Positions 7,543 through 16,440 of a DNA stretch of 64,000 nucleotides are shown here, in pieces. The DNA is from Verrucomicrobiaceae bacterium UBA1938 (GTDB lineage Bacteria; Verrucomicrobiota; Verrucomicrobiia; Verrucomicrobiales; Verrucomicrobiaceae). Below the pieces are notes generated by a model. That model saw only the letters and a list, made by a program, of their open reading frames with translations, was not told where the DNA came from and did not search any database. The DNA lies in assembly GCA_002336895.1 (NCBI GenBank), contig DDFC01000029.1, positions 117,757 to 181,756 of the forward strand. Reading direction: 5' to 3'. Both the position numbers and the translations under genes were made by a program. Within the stretch, counting starts at the first letter, position 1. Each line of letters begins with the position of its first letter.

Positions 7543-8571
7543 TTACGGCACCAGTTCCGCCATGGGCAACAGAATGATGACAAGCTTCTTGTCTTCGTAC
7601 TTTTCCCCCGCCTGAGGCATGGGTCTGACATCCAGAGGGCGGCCGATGAGCGTGGCCAGCTGGGTGAGGAAGCCTGCACGGGGGGGCTTGGCACCACCGC
7701 CAAAGCTAAGCGAGGCATCGTCGTAAACACGTATGAGCCCGCCGCCGTGAAGCACGATGGGGGAGCTGCTGGCGGGCTCGATGCCTTGAATGGAAACCAG
7801 TTCAGCGGTTTCCAGGCCCATCATGGGACCGGCAAAGAGGGGATCGAGCTGGAGTGCGAGGTCGCCTGGATCGGCACGGTCGAGAATGGTGGCATTGATG
7901 AGCGGGGTGTCCGGGCTGCAGAGGCGGGGGTGCTTTTCACGCACTAGCCTGTGCACCGCCAGTGCGGTGAACTTCATGGCCTCCGGTGTCCAGTGGCTGT
8001 CATGGGAGTAAAAGACGGGTTTTTTATCGCGAAGGGTCCACAGAGGCTCGGTCATGTCGAGCACCTCAACGCCAGCGGCTTTGAGAGAAGCGAGCCTGCC
8101 GGCTTCGTCTTTCTGGCGAATGGGGTCCAGGTAACGGCCTGGACGAAGCTGCTCGGGGTAGATGGTGGCGCGGTCCGGGATGGCGACGACGAGCAGCGGG
8201 GTGTCCTGTGATTTAAGCTGAGCGGCGAGCTGGAGGAGGGCTGCGTGAACGCCGCTGTCAGGACGCTTTGTGTGGGTATGGCGGTCCAGCTCAGCGTGGC
8301 TGAAGAGCCAGCCTTCCTTGCCGGCGAAGACGCGATTGCTGCCTTCGCCCAAGATATTGAAGAGAACCCACTGCATGCCGCTGCGGACGGTGGCGGCGGC
8401 GAGATTGGTCCTGGAAGGGAGGAGGCAGGAGATGCCCTCAAAGAGGAGCGGCACCGCCAGCAGCAGGGCAAATGTGCGCAGCACATTCTGAACTGCGCGA
8501 GGGCTGAGGCGCGGGTCGGGCTCCGGCACGAAGCCTTTGGGCGGAGAGACTTTGGCGGCGGGGGGCTTCAT
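7543..8571 (-). CDS. AlgJ/AlgX-like SGNH-hydrolase-type protein
   Basis: 342 aa with one N-terminal membrane helix (VLRTFALLLAVPLLFEGISCL), then a domain typical of the alginate O-acetylation proteins AlgJ/AlgX: GKEGWLFSHAELD near the start (the family's G.dGWLF), LLVVAIPDRATIYPE, and the catalytic YSHDSHWTPEA block carrying the Asp and His of the SGNH triad. These proteins transfer acetyl groups to extracellular polysaccharide with an MBOAT partner. The start at 8571 overlaps the MBOAT-like gene stop by four bases (ATGA); the frame extending to 8646 is not used. The polysaccharide is unknown. Confidence 0.78.
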   Translation of the reverse strand: MKPPAAKVSPPKGFVPEPDPRLSPRAVQNVLRTFALLLAVPLLFEGISCLLPSRTNLAAATVRSGMQWVLFNILGEGSNRVFAGKEGWLFSHAELDRHTHTKRPDSGVHAALLQLAAQLKSQDTPLLVVAIPDRATIYPEQLRPGRYLDPIRQKDEAGRLASLKAAGVEVLDMTEPLWTLRDKKPVFYSHDSHWTPEAMKFTALAVHRLVREKHPRLCSPDTPLINATILDRADPGDLALQLDPLFAGPMMGLETAELVSIQGIEPASSSPIVLHGGGLIRVYDDASLSFGGGAKPPRAGFLTQLATLIGRPLDVRPMPQAGEKYEDKKLVIILLPMAELVP

Positions 8572-9254
8572 GGCGTGGGGGCGGCGTGGGTCCAAAGCAT
8601 GGCCATGGCGAAGAAGAACGTGACGAGGCAGGCGGTGGCCTTCCACGGAGCGCCTACGCGAAGGAAGTCTCGTGAATGGGGCATGCCGTAGAGGCAGGCG
8701 AGGCCTGCGATGATGGTAAGCACATGGAAGTCTGTGCGAACGCGGGTCTGCTGAAGCAGCGTGGCGTAGGTCTGGCGTGGCGGCTCATACAGAGACTGGA
8801 GGTGCAACCAGGCGTCTTTCCAAGAGCCGGTCTGCCAGATCAAAACGATGACTGTGGCAGCGAGGAGCAGGGCAAGGTGCCAGTACCATTTTCCAGCGGT
8901 GGGACGGCGCAGGGAGAGTGTGTCCTGAATGGAATCTGGCACTGTGAAGCCGAACATGCCGCCGAGGCCGGCGAGGACATCGCCAGCGCCGGTGCAGGCG
9001 AAATGCAGGCTGAGCAGGGTGCCGAGGAAACCCATCCATGCGATGCTGGTGCCGAGGCTGTCCGGGCCACCGTGGGCGACGATCACGGCAAGGTGCCAGA
9101 GCGGAGCCGCCAGCAGCACCCATTTGCCAACGCCAAGGCAGAAGCGCAGCACGCCCTCTGCCATGACGAGGCGGTCCGGGCGCGGCCCGACATACAAGCG
9201 TACCGTCAAGGCGACGGGCAGCAGGACAAAAAGCAGATGGTGGAGGCTGGGCAC
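8568..9254 (-). CDS. truncated AlgI/DltB-like MBOAT membrane protein
   Basis: 228 aa, five to six hydrophobic segments. Two stretches read like AlgI: EGVLRFCLGVGKWVLLAAPL resembles the AlgI block (G..rF..GL.KK.liA..L), and GAGDVLAGLGGMFGFTVP resembles its (GYSDiAiGL.rmFGF..P). The end (IVLIWQTGSWKDAWLHLQSLY) resembles the AlgI C-terminal FFRa.s...Al..l. What is missing is the FWrRWHiSLs segment and the catalytic-His region between them, as well as the N-terminal helices; usual AlgI length is about 470. Its position just before an AlgJ/AlgX-like gene supports the assignment. It may be a non-catalytic relic or partner. Homology was judged by eye. Confidence 0.5.
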   Translation of the reverse strand: MPSLHHLLFVLLPVALTVRLYVGPRPDRLVMAEGVLRFCLGVGKWVLLAAPLWHLAVIVAHGGPDSLGTSIAWMGFLGTLLSLHFACTGAGDVLAGLGGMFGFTVPDSIQDTLSLRRPTAGKWYWHLALLLAATVIVLIWQTGSWKDAWLHLQSLYEPPRQTYATLLQQTRVRTDFHVLTIIAGLACLYGMPHSRDFLRVGAPWKATACLVTFFFAMAMLWTHAAPTP

Positions 9255-9383
9255 GGAGTATGGAAATGGCGAAGGCTAGACGTGCGTCAATCGCGGAATC
9301 TTGGGTGTAAAGGTGAAGGGCTAGAGTGGGATGGTGAAAAAAATGAGCGAGCAGAGCGACTGTTGCTTCGTTTTATTGAGGCC

Positions 9384-10838
9384 ATGCACGACATTGATCC
9401 CAGCCTGCCCGAGCACCTCGTACGCCGTGATTTCCTGAAGAAACTGGCGGCCGCGAGCACTGCGGCGTGGATGACTGGTGAGCCGAGGGCCATCTGGGCG
9501 AAATCTGGTGACAAGGTGACACACCCGCCTGCGAAGGCGGATGCCTGCATCCTGCTGTGGATGGCGGGGGGCATGGCTGCGCCGGACACCTTTGACCCGA
9601 AAGGGTATCTGCCCTTTGAGAAGGGGCTGGAGGTGAAGCGGATGCTGAGCACGTTTCCGGCGATCAACACGAGCGTGGATGGGATCAAGATCTGCCAGGG
9701 GCTGGAGAACATCGCGCAGGTGATGGACCGGGCAACGCTGATCCGCAGCGCGGTGCAGCCGGACCTGGGGAGCATTCTTCATTCGCGGCACCAGTACCAC
9801 TGGCACACGGGCTATGTGCCGCCGCAGACGGTGGCGTGCCCGCACATCGGCGCATGGATGGCGAAGGTGCTGGGGCCGCGCAATCCGGTGATGCCGGCAT
9901 TCATCAACATCGGCCAGCGGCTGGAGGGTGTGGGAGAGAGCGAGGAGCTGAAGGCCTTTACCACGGCGGGATTTTTTGGCAGCGAGTTTGGACCGATGAA
10001 CCTGCCGTTTCCGGAGGAAGCGGCGCAGTCGGTAAAGCCGCCGAAGGGGATGGATGCGAACCGTTTTGCGAATCGCGACCGGCTTTTCCGCAAGCTGGTG
10101 GACCAAAGCCCGCAGCGTGAATTTATGAGCGACTATCAGCAGGAGTCGATGCTGCGAAGCATGGATAATGCGTACCGCCTGCTGAGCGCGAAGGAGAGGG
10201 AGGCCTTTGACATCACGCTGGAGCCCAAGGAGAGCTATGCGAAGTATGACACGGGCCGCTTTGGCCGCGGGTGCCTGCTGGCGCGAAGACTGATCGAGGC
10301 GGGGACGCGGTTTGTGGAAGTGACGACGGAGTATGTGCCGTTTTTCCAATGGGACACGCACAAGGACGGCCACACCACGGTGGAGACGATGCACAAGGAG
10401 ATTGACCTGCCGATCTCGCAGCTGGTGCGCGATCTGGAGGCCAAGGGGCTGCTGGACCGGACGCTGATCATCATTGCGAGCGAATTCAGCCGTGATGCGC
10501 TGATGGAGGGCAAGCCGGGGTCGAATGCGAACGACCAGACGACCTTCAAGGTGGACACGCTGAGCGAGATGAAGCACTACGGGCTGCACCGCCACTTTAC
10601 CGGAGGGACGAGCGTGGTGATGTTTGGCGGAGGGGTGAAGAAGGGGCATCTTTATGGTGAGACGGCGGATGAGAGGCCGCTGATCGCCACGAAGAATCCG
10701 GTGAGCGTGATGGATCTGCATGCAACGATCATGACGGCGATGGGGATCAGCCCGAAGGCGGAGTTTGAGATCGAGGGGCGGCCTTTCTACGTGACCGAAG
10801 ACGGGAAAGGGAAGGCGGTGGCGGAAATCTTTGCGTAA
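9384..10838 (+). CDS. DUF1501 protein (sulfatase-like, secreted)
   Basis: 484 aa starting at ATG 9384; the frame further upstream (to 8676) is an antisense shadow of the MBOAT-like gene. The N-terminus has a twin-arginine-like RRDFLKKLAAASTAAWM, as in most DUF1501 proteins. Family motifs: KADACILLWMAGGMAAPDTFDPK, HSRHQYHWHTGY, MPAFINIGQ, GCLLARRLIEAGTRFVEV, WDTHKDG, LIIIASEFSR, and a late MDLHATIMTAMG. The fold is related to alkaline phosphatase/sulfatase. In Planctomycetes and Verrucomicrobia the gene normally follows a DUF1549/DUF1553 cytochrome-type gene; here it is alone. Confidence 0.88.
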   Translation: MHDIDPSLPEHLVRRDFLKKLAAASTAAWMTGEPRAIWAKSGDKVTHPPAKADACILLWMAGGMAAPDTFDPKGYLPFEKGLEVKRMLSTFPAINTSVDGIKICQGLENIAQVMDRATLIRSAVQPDLGSILHSRHQYHWHTGYVPPQTVACPHIGAWMAKVLGPRNPVMPAFINIGQRLEGVGESEELKAFTTAGFFGSEFGPMNLPFPEEAAQSVKPPKGMDANRFANRDRLFRKLVDQSPQREFMSDYQQESMLRSMDNAYRLLSAKEREAFDITLEPKESYAKYDTGRFGRGCLLARRLIEAGTRFVEVTTEYVPFFQWDTHKDGHTTVETMHKEIDLPISQLVRDLEAKGLLDRTLIIIASEFSRDALMEGKPGSNANDQTTFKVDTLSEMKHYGLHRHFTGGTSVVMFGGGVKKGHLYGETADERPLIATKNPVSVMDLHATIMTAMGISPKAEFEIEGRPFYVTEDGKGKAVAEIFA

Positions 10839-10883
10839 AAAGATTGGTGCGGCGGATTGCGTCCGTTTAGGCTGCTCACCTTC

Positions 10884-11843
10884 ATGAAAGCCCACCGTCT
10901 TCTCTGCCTCGGGGTCACGACTTTTGTCCTGGCCATCTCCCCCTCAATGCGTGCCGCTGATGGCGATGCCGAATGGCAGAAAGTGAATGAGGTCGTCGAG
11001 AGGGTGAAAAACCCGGCGAAGAAGCCTGAGACGCGTGAAGAGGCGCTGGCGATGCTCAAGAGCGGGATCACGGAGTTTGATGCTGCGTATGCGGCTGCGC
11101 TGAAGGCCGGGCCATCCAATCCGGCGCGCTGGGAAGCTGCTCTGTTTGAAGCGATGACGGGACGTGTGCGCGAGGTGGCCGGCGTCCCCGCACCTGCGAA
11201 GGTGGCGATCAGCCTGGATGACATCGTGAAAGCGGCGGACGCCAAGACTGAAACCAAATCTCAGGCGAGTCTGGTGAGCGTGATCGAATCTGCGGAGGCT
11301 GCCGAGGCGCCGGGAGGAGATACTGCCGCCTGGCTTGCAAAAGCGGAGAAGCATTTGAAGGACTTTCCGGAGGAAAAAATGAACCAGATGGTGGAGGGCA
11401 AGATCAAGAGCATCAAGTCCAACGCCGAGCTCAAAACGAAGCCACTGGATCTGAAGTTTACCGCTGTGGACGGACGTGAGGTGGATGTGAGCAAACTGCA
11501 GGGCAAGGTGGTGCTGGTGGACTTCTGGGCCACATGGTGCGGTCCGTGCGTGGCAGAGCTGCCGAACGTGATCAAGGCCTACAAGGAGCTGCATGCCAAG
11601 GGCTTTGAGATCGTTGGAATCTCGCTGGACGGCGACAAAGCGGAGCTGGAGGGCTTTGTGAAGGAAAAGGGCATGGAATGGCCGCAGTATTTTGACGGCA
11701 AGGGCTGGCAGAACGAGATCGCGGTCAAGTATGGCATCCAGTCGATTCCGGCCATGTGGCTGCTGAACAAAAAGGGCATGGTGGTGAGCACGGATGCGCG
11801 CGGCCACCTGGATGAGGCGGTGACGAAGCTGCTGGCGGAGTGA
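10884..11843 (+). CDS. TlpA-family thioredoxin-like exported protein
   Basis: 319 aa from ATG 10884, which places a signal peptide (MKAHRLLCLGVTTFVLAISP, cleaved near SMRAAD) at the start. Residues about 30-180 are a charged helical region without a recognised fold. The C-terminal part is a TlpA/ResA domain: DLKFTAVDGREVDVSKLQGKVVLVDFWATWCGPCVAELP with the redox pair CGPC, then GFEIVGISLDGD and the cis-proline segment QSIPAMWLLNKKG. Such proteins reduce periplasmic disulphides. Located between DUF1501 and a CocE-type hydrolase. Confidence 0.85.
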   Translation: MKAHRLLCLGVTTFVLAISPSMRAADGDAEWQKVNEVVERVKNPAKKPETREEALAMLKSGITEFDAAYAAALKAGPSNPARWEAALFEAMTGRVREVAGVPAPAKVAISLDDIVKAADAKTETKSQASLVSVIESAEAAEAPGGDTAAWLAKAEKHLKDFPEEKMNQMVEGKIKSIKSNAELKTKPLDLKFTAVDGREVDVSKLQGKVVLVDFWATWCGPCVAELPNVIKAYKELHAKGFEIVGISLDGDKAELEGFVKEKGMEWPQYFDGKGWQNEIAVKYGIQSIPAMWLLNKKGMVVSTDARGHLDEAVTKLLAE

Positions 11844-11847
11844 TTTT

Positions 11848-13695
11848 ATGAGATGTCAGCGATTGATCCTGACGGTCCTTTGCGCCGTCTCCTGGCTGCC
11901 TATGCGGGCGCAGGAGGCGGGGGTGAAGGTGGAGAAGAACGTCATGGTGACGATGCACGATGGCGTAAAGCTTGCGACGGATGTGTACCTGCCGGCGGGG
12001 AACGCCGAGAAGCTGCCGGTGGTGCTGACGCGCACGCCGTACAACAAGGACGGCGCGAAGAGTTTTGGTGAGTACTTTGCCAAGCATGGGTATGCGTTTG
12101 TGGCGCAGGACACGCGCGGGCGCTATGCGAGCGAGGGGGTATGGCACTGGATGACGGATGATGGTGTGGATGGGACGGACTGCGCCGCGTGGATAGCCGC
12201 GCAGCCGTGGGCGAACGGGAAGATCGGGATGGTGGGCACGTCGTACGTAGGCGGCACGCAGCATGCGATGGCGCTGGCGAAGGTGCCGGAGCTGACAACG
12301 GTGATCCCGGTGGATGCGGTGTCGAACATGGGACGGCAAAGCATGAGGAATGCGGGTGCGTTTGAGATGCGCTTCTGGAACTGGATCATGCTGAATGCGG
12401 GGAAGGGCAGCAATGCGGCGCTAAACCCGGCGACCCAGGTGGAACTGAAGGAGATGGCGGATCATCGCTGGGACTACCTGTCTCTGCTGCCGCTGCGTCC
12501 GGGCTGCACGCCGCTGAAGCTGGCGCCGGAGTATGAGGACTGGCTGATCCAGGCGATGCGGCATGGCAAAGACGATGACTTCTGGGCGCAAAACAACATC
12601 CTGGCTGATCCGAAGCGCTACAAGGACATGCCGGTGTATCTGGTGGGCGGCTGGTATGACTCATGGGCGGGGAACACCTCGGCGAACTTTCAGGCGCTGA
12701 GCAAAGCACTGAAAAGTGATGTGTATCTGATCATGGGGCCGTGGATTCATGGTGCGCAAAACAAGTCTGCGCACGGGCAGGTGGAGTTTGGAGGAGAGGC
12801 GGCGATCGCGGACCAGCTGGCGTGGCGCAAGGAGTGGTTTGACCACTGGATGAAGGGGCTGGACAACAGCGTGGGCAAGGCCGCGCCCTTTGCGAAGAAG
12901 GTGCGAATTTTCGTGATGGGCACGGGTGATGGCAGCAAGACGAAGGACGGGCTGCTGAATCATGGCGGGCAGTGGCGCGATGAGAATGAATGGCCGCTGG
13001 CGCGGGCAAAGGCGACTCCGTTTTACCTGCATCCGGAAGGGGTGCTGAGCGATGGGAAGCCGAAGGTGGAAGTGGCGGCGCAGAGCTATGCGTTTGACCC
13101 GAAGAATCCGGTGCCGACTCTGGGTGGGAATATCTCGTCAGGCGATGGCATCATGCAGCAGGGGGCATGGGATCAGCGTGGGAGTGAGAAGTTCTGGAAC
13201 TGGACGAAGCCCATCCCACTCTCGGCGCGGAGTGATGTGCTGGTGTTTCAGACGGCACCGCTTGAAAAGGATACCGAGGTGACGGGGGAGATGGAGGTGA
13301 AGCTGTGGATTTCGTCGTCAGCGGTGGACACTGACTTCACGGCCAAGCTGGTGGATGTGTATCCGCCGAGCGCGGACTGGCCGCATGGCTTTGACCTGAA
13401 CCTGACGGACGGGATCATGCGGGCACGGTTTCGTGATTCGCTGAAGGAGGAGAAGCTGATGCAGCCGGGGAAGGTGTATCCCATCACGATCAAGCTTTAC
13501 CCGACGAGCAATGTCTTCAAGAAGGGGCACCGCATTCGGGTGGACATCAGCAGCAGCAACTTTCCGCGCTTTGATGTGAATCCGAACACGGGTGAGCCGC
13601 TGCAGCAGCACCGGAGGACGGTGATCGCGACGAACACGGTGCATCATGACCGGGAGCATCCGTCGCAGATTGTGCTGCCGGTGGTGGGGAGGTAG
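11848..13695 (+). CDS. CocE/NonD family hydrolase (X-Pro dipeptidyl-peptidase S15-like)
   Basis: 615 aa with a signal peptide ending in MRAQE. The alpha/beta-hydrolase core starts with MHDGVKLATDVYLPAG and holds the nucleophile in VGTSYVGG (Ser132); DTRGRYASEG is the oxyanion-side motif of CocE/glutaryl-acylase hydrolases. The second half is the X-Pro_dipeptidyl C-terminal jelly-roll (PLEKDTEVTGEMEVKLWISS to a late FKKGHRIRVDISSSNFPRFDVNP). These enzymes hydrolyse esters, acyl-peptides or beta-lactam side chains; the substrate cannot be told. Begins four bases after the TlpA gene, so probably cotranscribed. Confidence 0.9.
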   Translation: MRCQRLILTVLCAVSWLPMRAQEAGVKVEKNVMVTMHDGVKLATDVYLPAGNAEKLPVVLTRTPYNKDGAKSFGEYFAKHGYAFVAQDTRGRYASEGVWHWMTDDGVDGTDCAAWIAAQPWANGKIGMVGTSYVGGTQHAMALAKVPELTTVIPVDAVSNMGRQSMRNAGAFEMRFWNWIMLNAGKGSNAALNPATQVELKEMADHRWDYLSLLPLRPGCTPLKLAPEYEDWLIQAMRHGKDDDFWAQNNILADPKRYKDMPVYLVGGWYDSWAGNTSANFQALSKALKSDVYLIMGPWIHGAQNKSAHGQVEFGGEAAIADQLAWRKEWFDHWMKGLDNSVGKAAPFAKKVRIFVMGTGDGSKTKDGLLNHGGQWRDENEWPLARAKATPFYLHPEGVLSDGKPKVEVAAQSYAFDPKNPVPTLGGNISSGDGIMQQGAWDQRGSEKFWNWTKPIPLSARSDVLVFQTAPLEKDTEVTGEMEVKLWISSSAVDTDFTAKLVDVYPPSADWPHGFDLNLTDGIMRARFRDSLKEEKLMQPGKVYPITIKLYPTSNVFKKGHRIRVDISSSNFPRFDVNPNTGEPLQQHRRTVIATNTVHHDREHPSQIVLPVVGR

Positions 13696-13857
13696 GGGGG
13701 ATGGCATCGGCAAGAGAGGCGGCGCTCTAGATGGCCCCTCACCCGGCCTCTCCCCATAGACGTCGTGGGCTTTGCCGTGTCCTCGGTGGGAAGAGGGGAT
13801 GGCTTTGGGGAGGCTTCGATCTGATGGAGCTAAACGCTGGCTGCTAGACGTTCGAAA

Positions 13858-13875
13858 GCTCCAGAGGACTGGAGC
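13858..13875. repeat. REP-like palindrome in the gap after the CocE hydrolase
   Basis: GCTCCAG (13858-13864) pairs with CTGGAGC (13869-13875) across AGGA, followed by ACTCCAGGACGCTTCGCG. The 203-base gap between the hydrolase and the threonine dehydratase (13696-13898) shows no coding potential and holds this hairpin. Short GC-rich palindromes of this kind are typical of dispersed REP elements mobilised by RAYT transposases, one of which lies in recG of this window; that this sequence recurs in the genome is inference. Confidence 0.35.
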
Positions 13876-13898
13876 ACTCCAGGACGCTTCGCGTGGGA

Positions 13899-14861
13899 TC
13901 ATGCGCCGAGTGCTTCGCGGAGGATGGGCATGCTGGCGTTTGCGCCGGAGAGGATGCAGGCGACGCGTTTGCCGTGCCATGCGGTGTGGTGTTTTTTGAG
14001 GGCGGCGTAGGCGAGGGCACCGGAGCCTTCGGCGATGTTATGAGTGGACTGGATGATCTCGCGCATGGCGGCGAGGGCTTCCTCATCGGTGACGGTGACG
14101 ATGTCGTGGGCGTGGTGTAGGATGTGCTGCAGGGCGTCCGGGTTGGGGGTCTTGCAGGCGACGCCTTCGGCGACGCGGGTCTGGCTGGGCTGCTCGACAA
14201 ACTGACGCTGCTGGAAGGAGAGGGCGTAGGCGGGGGCATGGGCGGAGACGACGCCGATGATTTTGGTTTTGAGTCCCAGCGCCTCGCGTGCCGAAGCGAT
14301 GCCGCAGAAGCCGGAGCCGAGGCCGATGGGGACGAAGATGGCATCGAGATCTGCGACTGAGTGAAAGAGCTCCAGGGCATAGGTAGCGACGCCGCGCACG
14401 AGCCAGGGGTGGAAGGATGGAACTGCGTGGAGGGATTCTTTGGCAGCGAGCTCGCGGGAGTATTCGAGCGCCTCCTGGAACTCGCGGCCGTGCTCGACCA
14501 GCTCTGCGCCGAGGGAGCGCATGGCGGCATTTTTTTCCGGGTTGTTGCCATGCGGGACGACAATGACGGCGCGCAGGCCATTGCGCCTGGCGGCGTAGGC
14601 GATGGACTGGCCATGATTGCCGGTGGAGGCGGCGATGACACCGGGGACGCCGGGCTGGTGGCGTTTGAGCTCGTCCATGTAAACGAGGCCGCCACGGATT
14701 TTGAAGGCACCGACAGGCGTGTGGTTTTCGTGTTTGATCCAGAGCTCGCAACCGAGGCCTGACTCGAGCAGCGGCCAGCGGTAGGTGGGGGTCTCGCGGA
14801 TGTGCGGGCGGATGAGGGCCTTGGCGGATTCGATTTCGCTGAGGGTGGGCAGGGGCTCCAT
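13899..14861 (-). CDS. threonine/serine dehydratase-type PLP enzyme
   Basis: 320 aa, fold-type II PLP enzyme deaminating threonine or serine to 2-oxobutyrate or pyruvate. The PLP lysine is in PVGAFKIRGG (Lys54), the phosphate-binding and substrate loop is ASTGNHGQSIAYAAR, and the second PLP-phosphate loop is VPIGLGSGFCGIAS (a variant of the usual GGGGL). There is no C-terminal ACT/regulatory domain, so it is of the short catabolic or serine-racemase-like type rather than IlvA. Convergent with the CocE gene, divergent from the Gfo/Idh/MocA gene. Confidence 0.85.
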   Translation of the reverse strand: MEPLPTLSEIESAKALIRPHIRETPTYRWPLLESGLGCELWIKHENHTPVGAFKIRGGLVYMDELKRHQPGVPGVIAASTGNHGQSIAYAARRNGLRAVIVVPHGNNPEKNAAMRSLGAELVEHGREFQEALEYSRELAAKESLHAVPSFHPWLVRGVATYALELFHSVADLDAIFVPIGLGSGFCGIASAREALGLKTKIIGVVSAHAPAYALSFQQRQFVEQPSQTRVAEGVACKTPNPDALQHILHHAHDIVTVTDEEALAAMREIIQSTHNIAEGSGALAYAALKKHHTAWHGKRVACILSGANASMPILREALGA

Positions 14862-14923
14862 TCGGCATGGCTAGGCATGAAGTTCGCAAAGGCAAGCCCG
14901 GTGCTGACGTTATGAGAAGCACC

Positions 14924-16375
14924 ATGAACGCGCCCATCACCTCCCGTCGTCGGTTTCTTCAGACTTCTCTAGCCGGAATGGCATCGATGCCCGCGTGGGC
15001 GGCCCCGCTGGGGGCGAATGGTGATGTGCGAGTGGCGGTGATCGGCTTCCGCGGGCGTGGGCGCGGGCATATCAAGGAGCTGATGAAGGTGCCGGGCGTG
15101 CGTCTGGTGGCGCTGTGTGATGTGGACCAGGAGGTGATCGACAAGCAGGTGGCGGAGCTCTCGAAGCAGAACGTCACGGTGAAGACGTATCGTGATTTCC
15201 GTGAGTGCTGTGCGGACAAGGACATCGATGCGGTGACGATCGCCACGCCGAACCACAGCCATGTGCTGATCGCGCTGACGGCGCTGCAGCATGGCAAGCA
15301 TGTGTATGTGGAGAAGCCGGTGTGCCACAATCTGGTGGAAGGACGCAAGCTGATGGCGGCGGCCACAAAGGCGGCGGCGAAGGGGATCATCGTGCAGCAT
15401 GGGATGCAGCGGCGGTCGGACCTGGGCTGGGCTGCGGCGATGGCGTGGGTGAACGAGGGGCACATCGGGAAAAAGAAGCTCTCACATGCACTGGTGCACG
15501 GGATGCGCCTGAGCATCGACAAGGTGGACGCTCCGCAGCCGCCACCCGCCACGGTGGACTATAAGCTGTGGTCTGCGCCACGGCCTGAACTGCCGATCAT
15601 GAGGAAGCAGTTTCACTATGACTGGCACTGGCAGTGGCCGTATGGGAATGGCGATATCGGGAACCAGGGGCCGCACCAGTACGATGTGGCACGCTGGGCG
15701 CTGAATGATCCGGCAGTGCTGCCGCAACGTGTGATGAGCCTGGGGCACCGCTGGGGGTATGTGGACGACGGGCAGACGGCGAACTGCCAGCTGGCCTTTC
15801 ACCCGTATGAGCCGGTGCCGCTGCTGATGGACATGTTTGGCCTGCCGATGAAGAACATGGACAAGAAGAGCGGTGAGCCGCCCTACAAGGGGATCCGCAC
15901 GGGTAACATCATCCACTGCGAAGGCGGCTATGTGGCGGAGTCCAAAGCCTATGACAACGAGGGCAAGACGATCACGAAGTTTGAAAACTTCCTGACTGGG
16001 CCGGATCACATGAAGAACTTCATCGATTCCGTGCGTGCTGGAAAATACACGAAGGATGTGCTGCACATCCGGCATGGGCAGCAGGCGGCGGCGCTCTCGC
16101 ATCTGGCGAACACGTCGTATCGCCTGGGCAAGGCGATGAAGAACGAGGAGATCAAGGAGCGACTGCAGGGAGACAAGATGGGGCTGGAGATGTTTGAGGG
16201 CATGCTGGCCACGCTGGCAGCGAACCAGATCAACACGGAAGTGGAGCAGGTGATCGTGGGACCGTGGCTGGACTTTGATCCGGTGAACGAGGTGTTTACC
16301 GGTGAATTTGCGGCCGAGGCGAACAAGCTGGCGCAGGAGGAATATGCTGCGGGATTTGAGCTGCCGGAGGTGTGA
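14924..16375 (+). CDS. Tat-exported Gfo/Idh/MocA family oxidoreductase
   Basis: About 483 aa. The start at 14924 gives a twin-arginine signal (SRRRFLQTSLAGMASMPAWA); ATG 14912 is an alternative. The NAD(P)-binding Rossmann motif is VRVAVIGFRGRGRGH, followed by ALCDVDQEVID and the family catalytic stretch DAVTIATPNHSHVLIALTALQ and EKPVCHN (the conserved EKP). The second domain has HYDWHWQWPYGNGDIGNQGPHQYDVARWAL, common in verrucomicrobial/planctomycetal members. Exported oxidoreductases of this kind act on sugars or cyclitols in the periplasm and are associated with polysaccharide breakdown; the substrate is not known. Confidence 0.88.
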   Translation: MNAPITSRRRFLQTSLAGMASMPAWAAPLGANGDVRVAVIGFRGRGRGHIKELMKVPGVRLVALCDVDQEVIDKQVAELSKQNVTVKTYRDFRECCADKDIDAVTIATPNHSHVLIALTALQHGKHVYVEKPVCHNLVEGRKLMAAATKAAAKGIIVQHGMQRRSDLGWAAAMAWVNEGHIGKKKLSHALVHGMRLSIDKVDAPQPPPATVDYKLWSAPRPELPIMRKQFHYDWHWQWPYGNGDIGNQGPHQYDVARWALNDPAVLPQRVMSLGHRWGYVDDGQTANCQLAFHPYEPVPLLMDMFGLPMKNMDKKSGEPPYKGIRTGNIIHCEGGYVAESKAYDNEGKTITKFENFLTGPDHMKNFIDSVRAGKYTKDVLHIRHGQQAAALSHLANTSYRLGKAMKNEEIKERLQGDKMGLEMFEGMLATLAANQINTEVEQVIVGPWLDFDPVNEVFTGEFAAEANKLAQEEYAAGFELPEV

Positions 16376-16440
16376 TTTTTTTCGCCAAGCATGATGCATT
16401 TGATCAAAGCATGCATTCGCTGCGTTCATTTCGCCTCACC

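Noticed and set aside
9321..10895. Minus-strand frame of 524 codons
   Set aside because: Antisense shadow of the DUF1501 gene.
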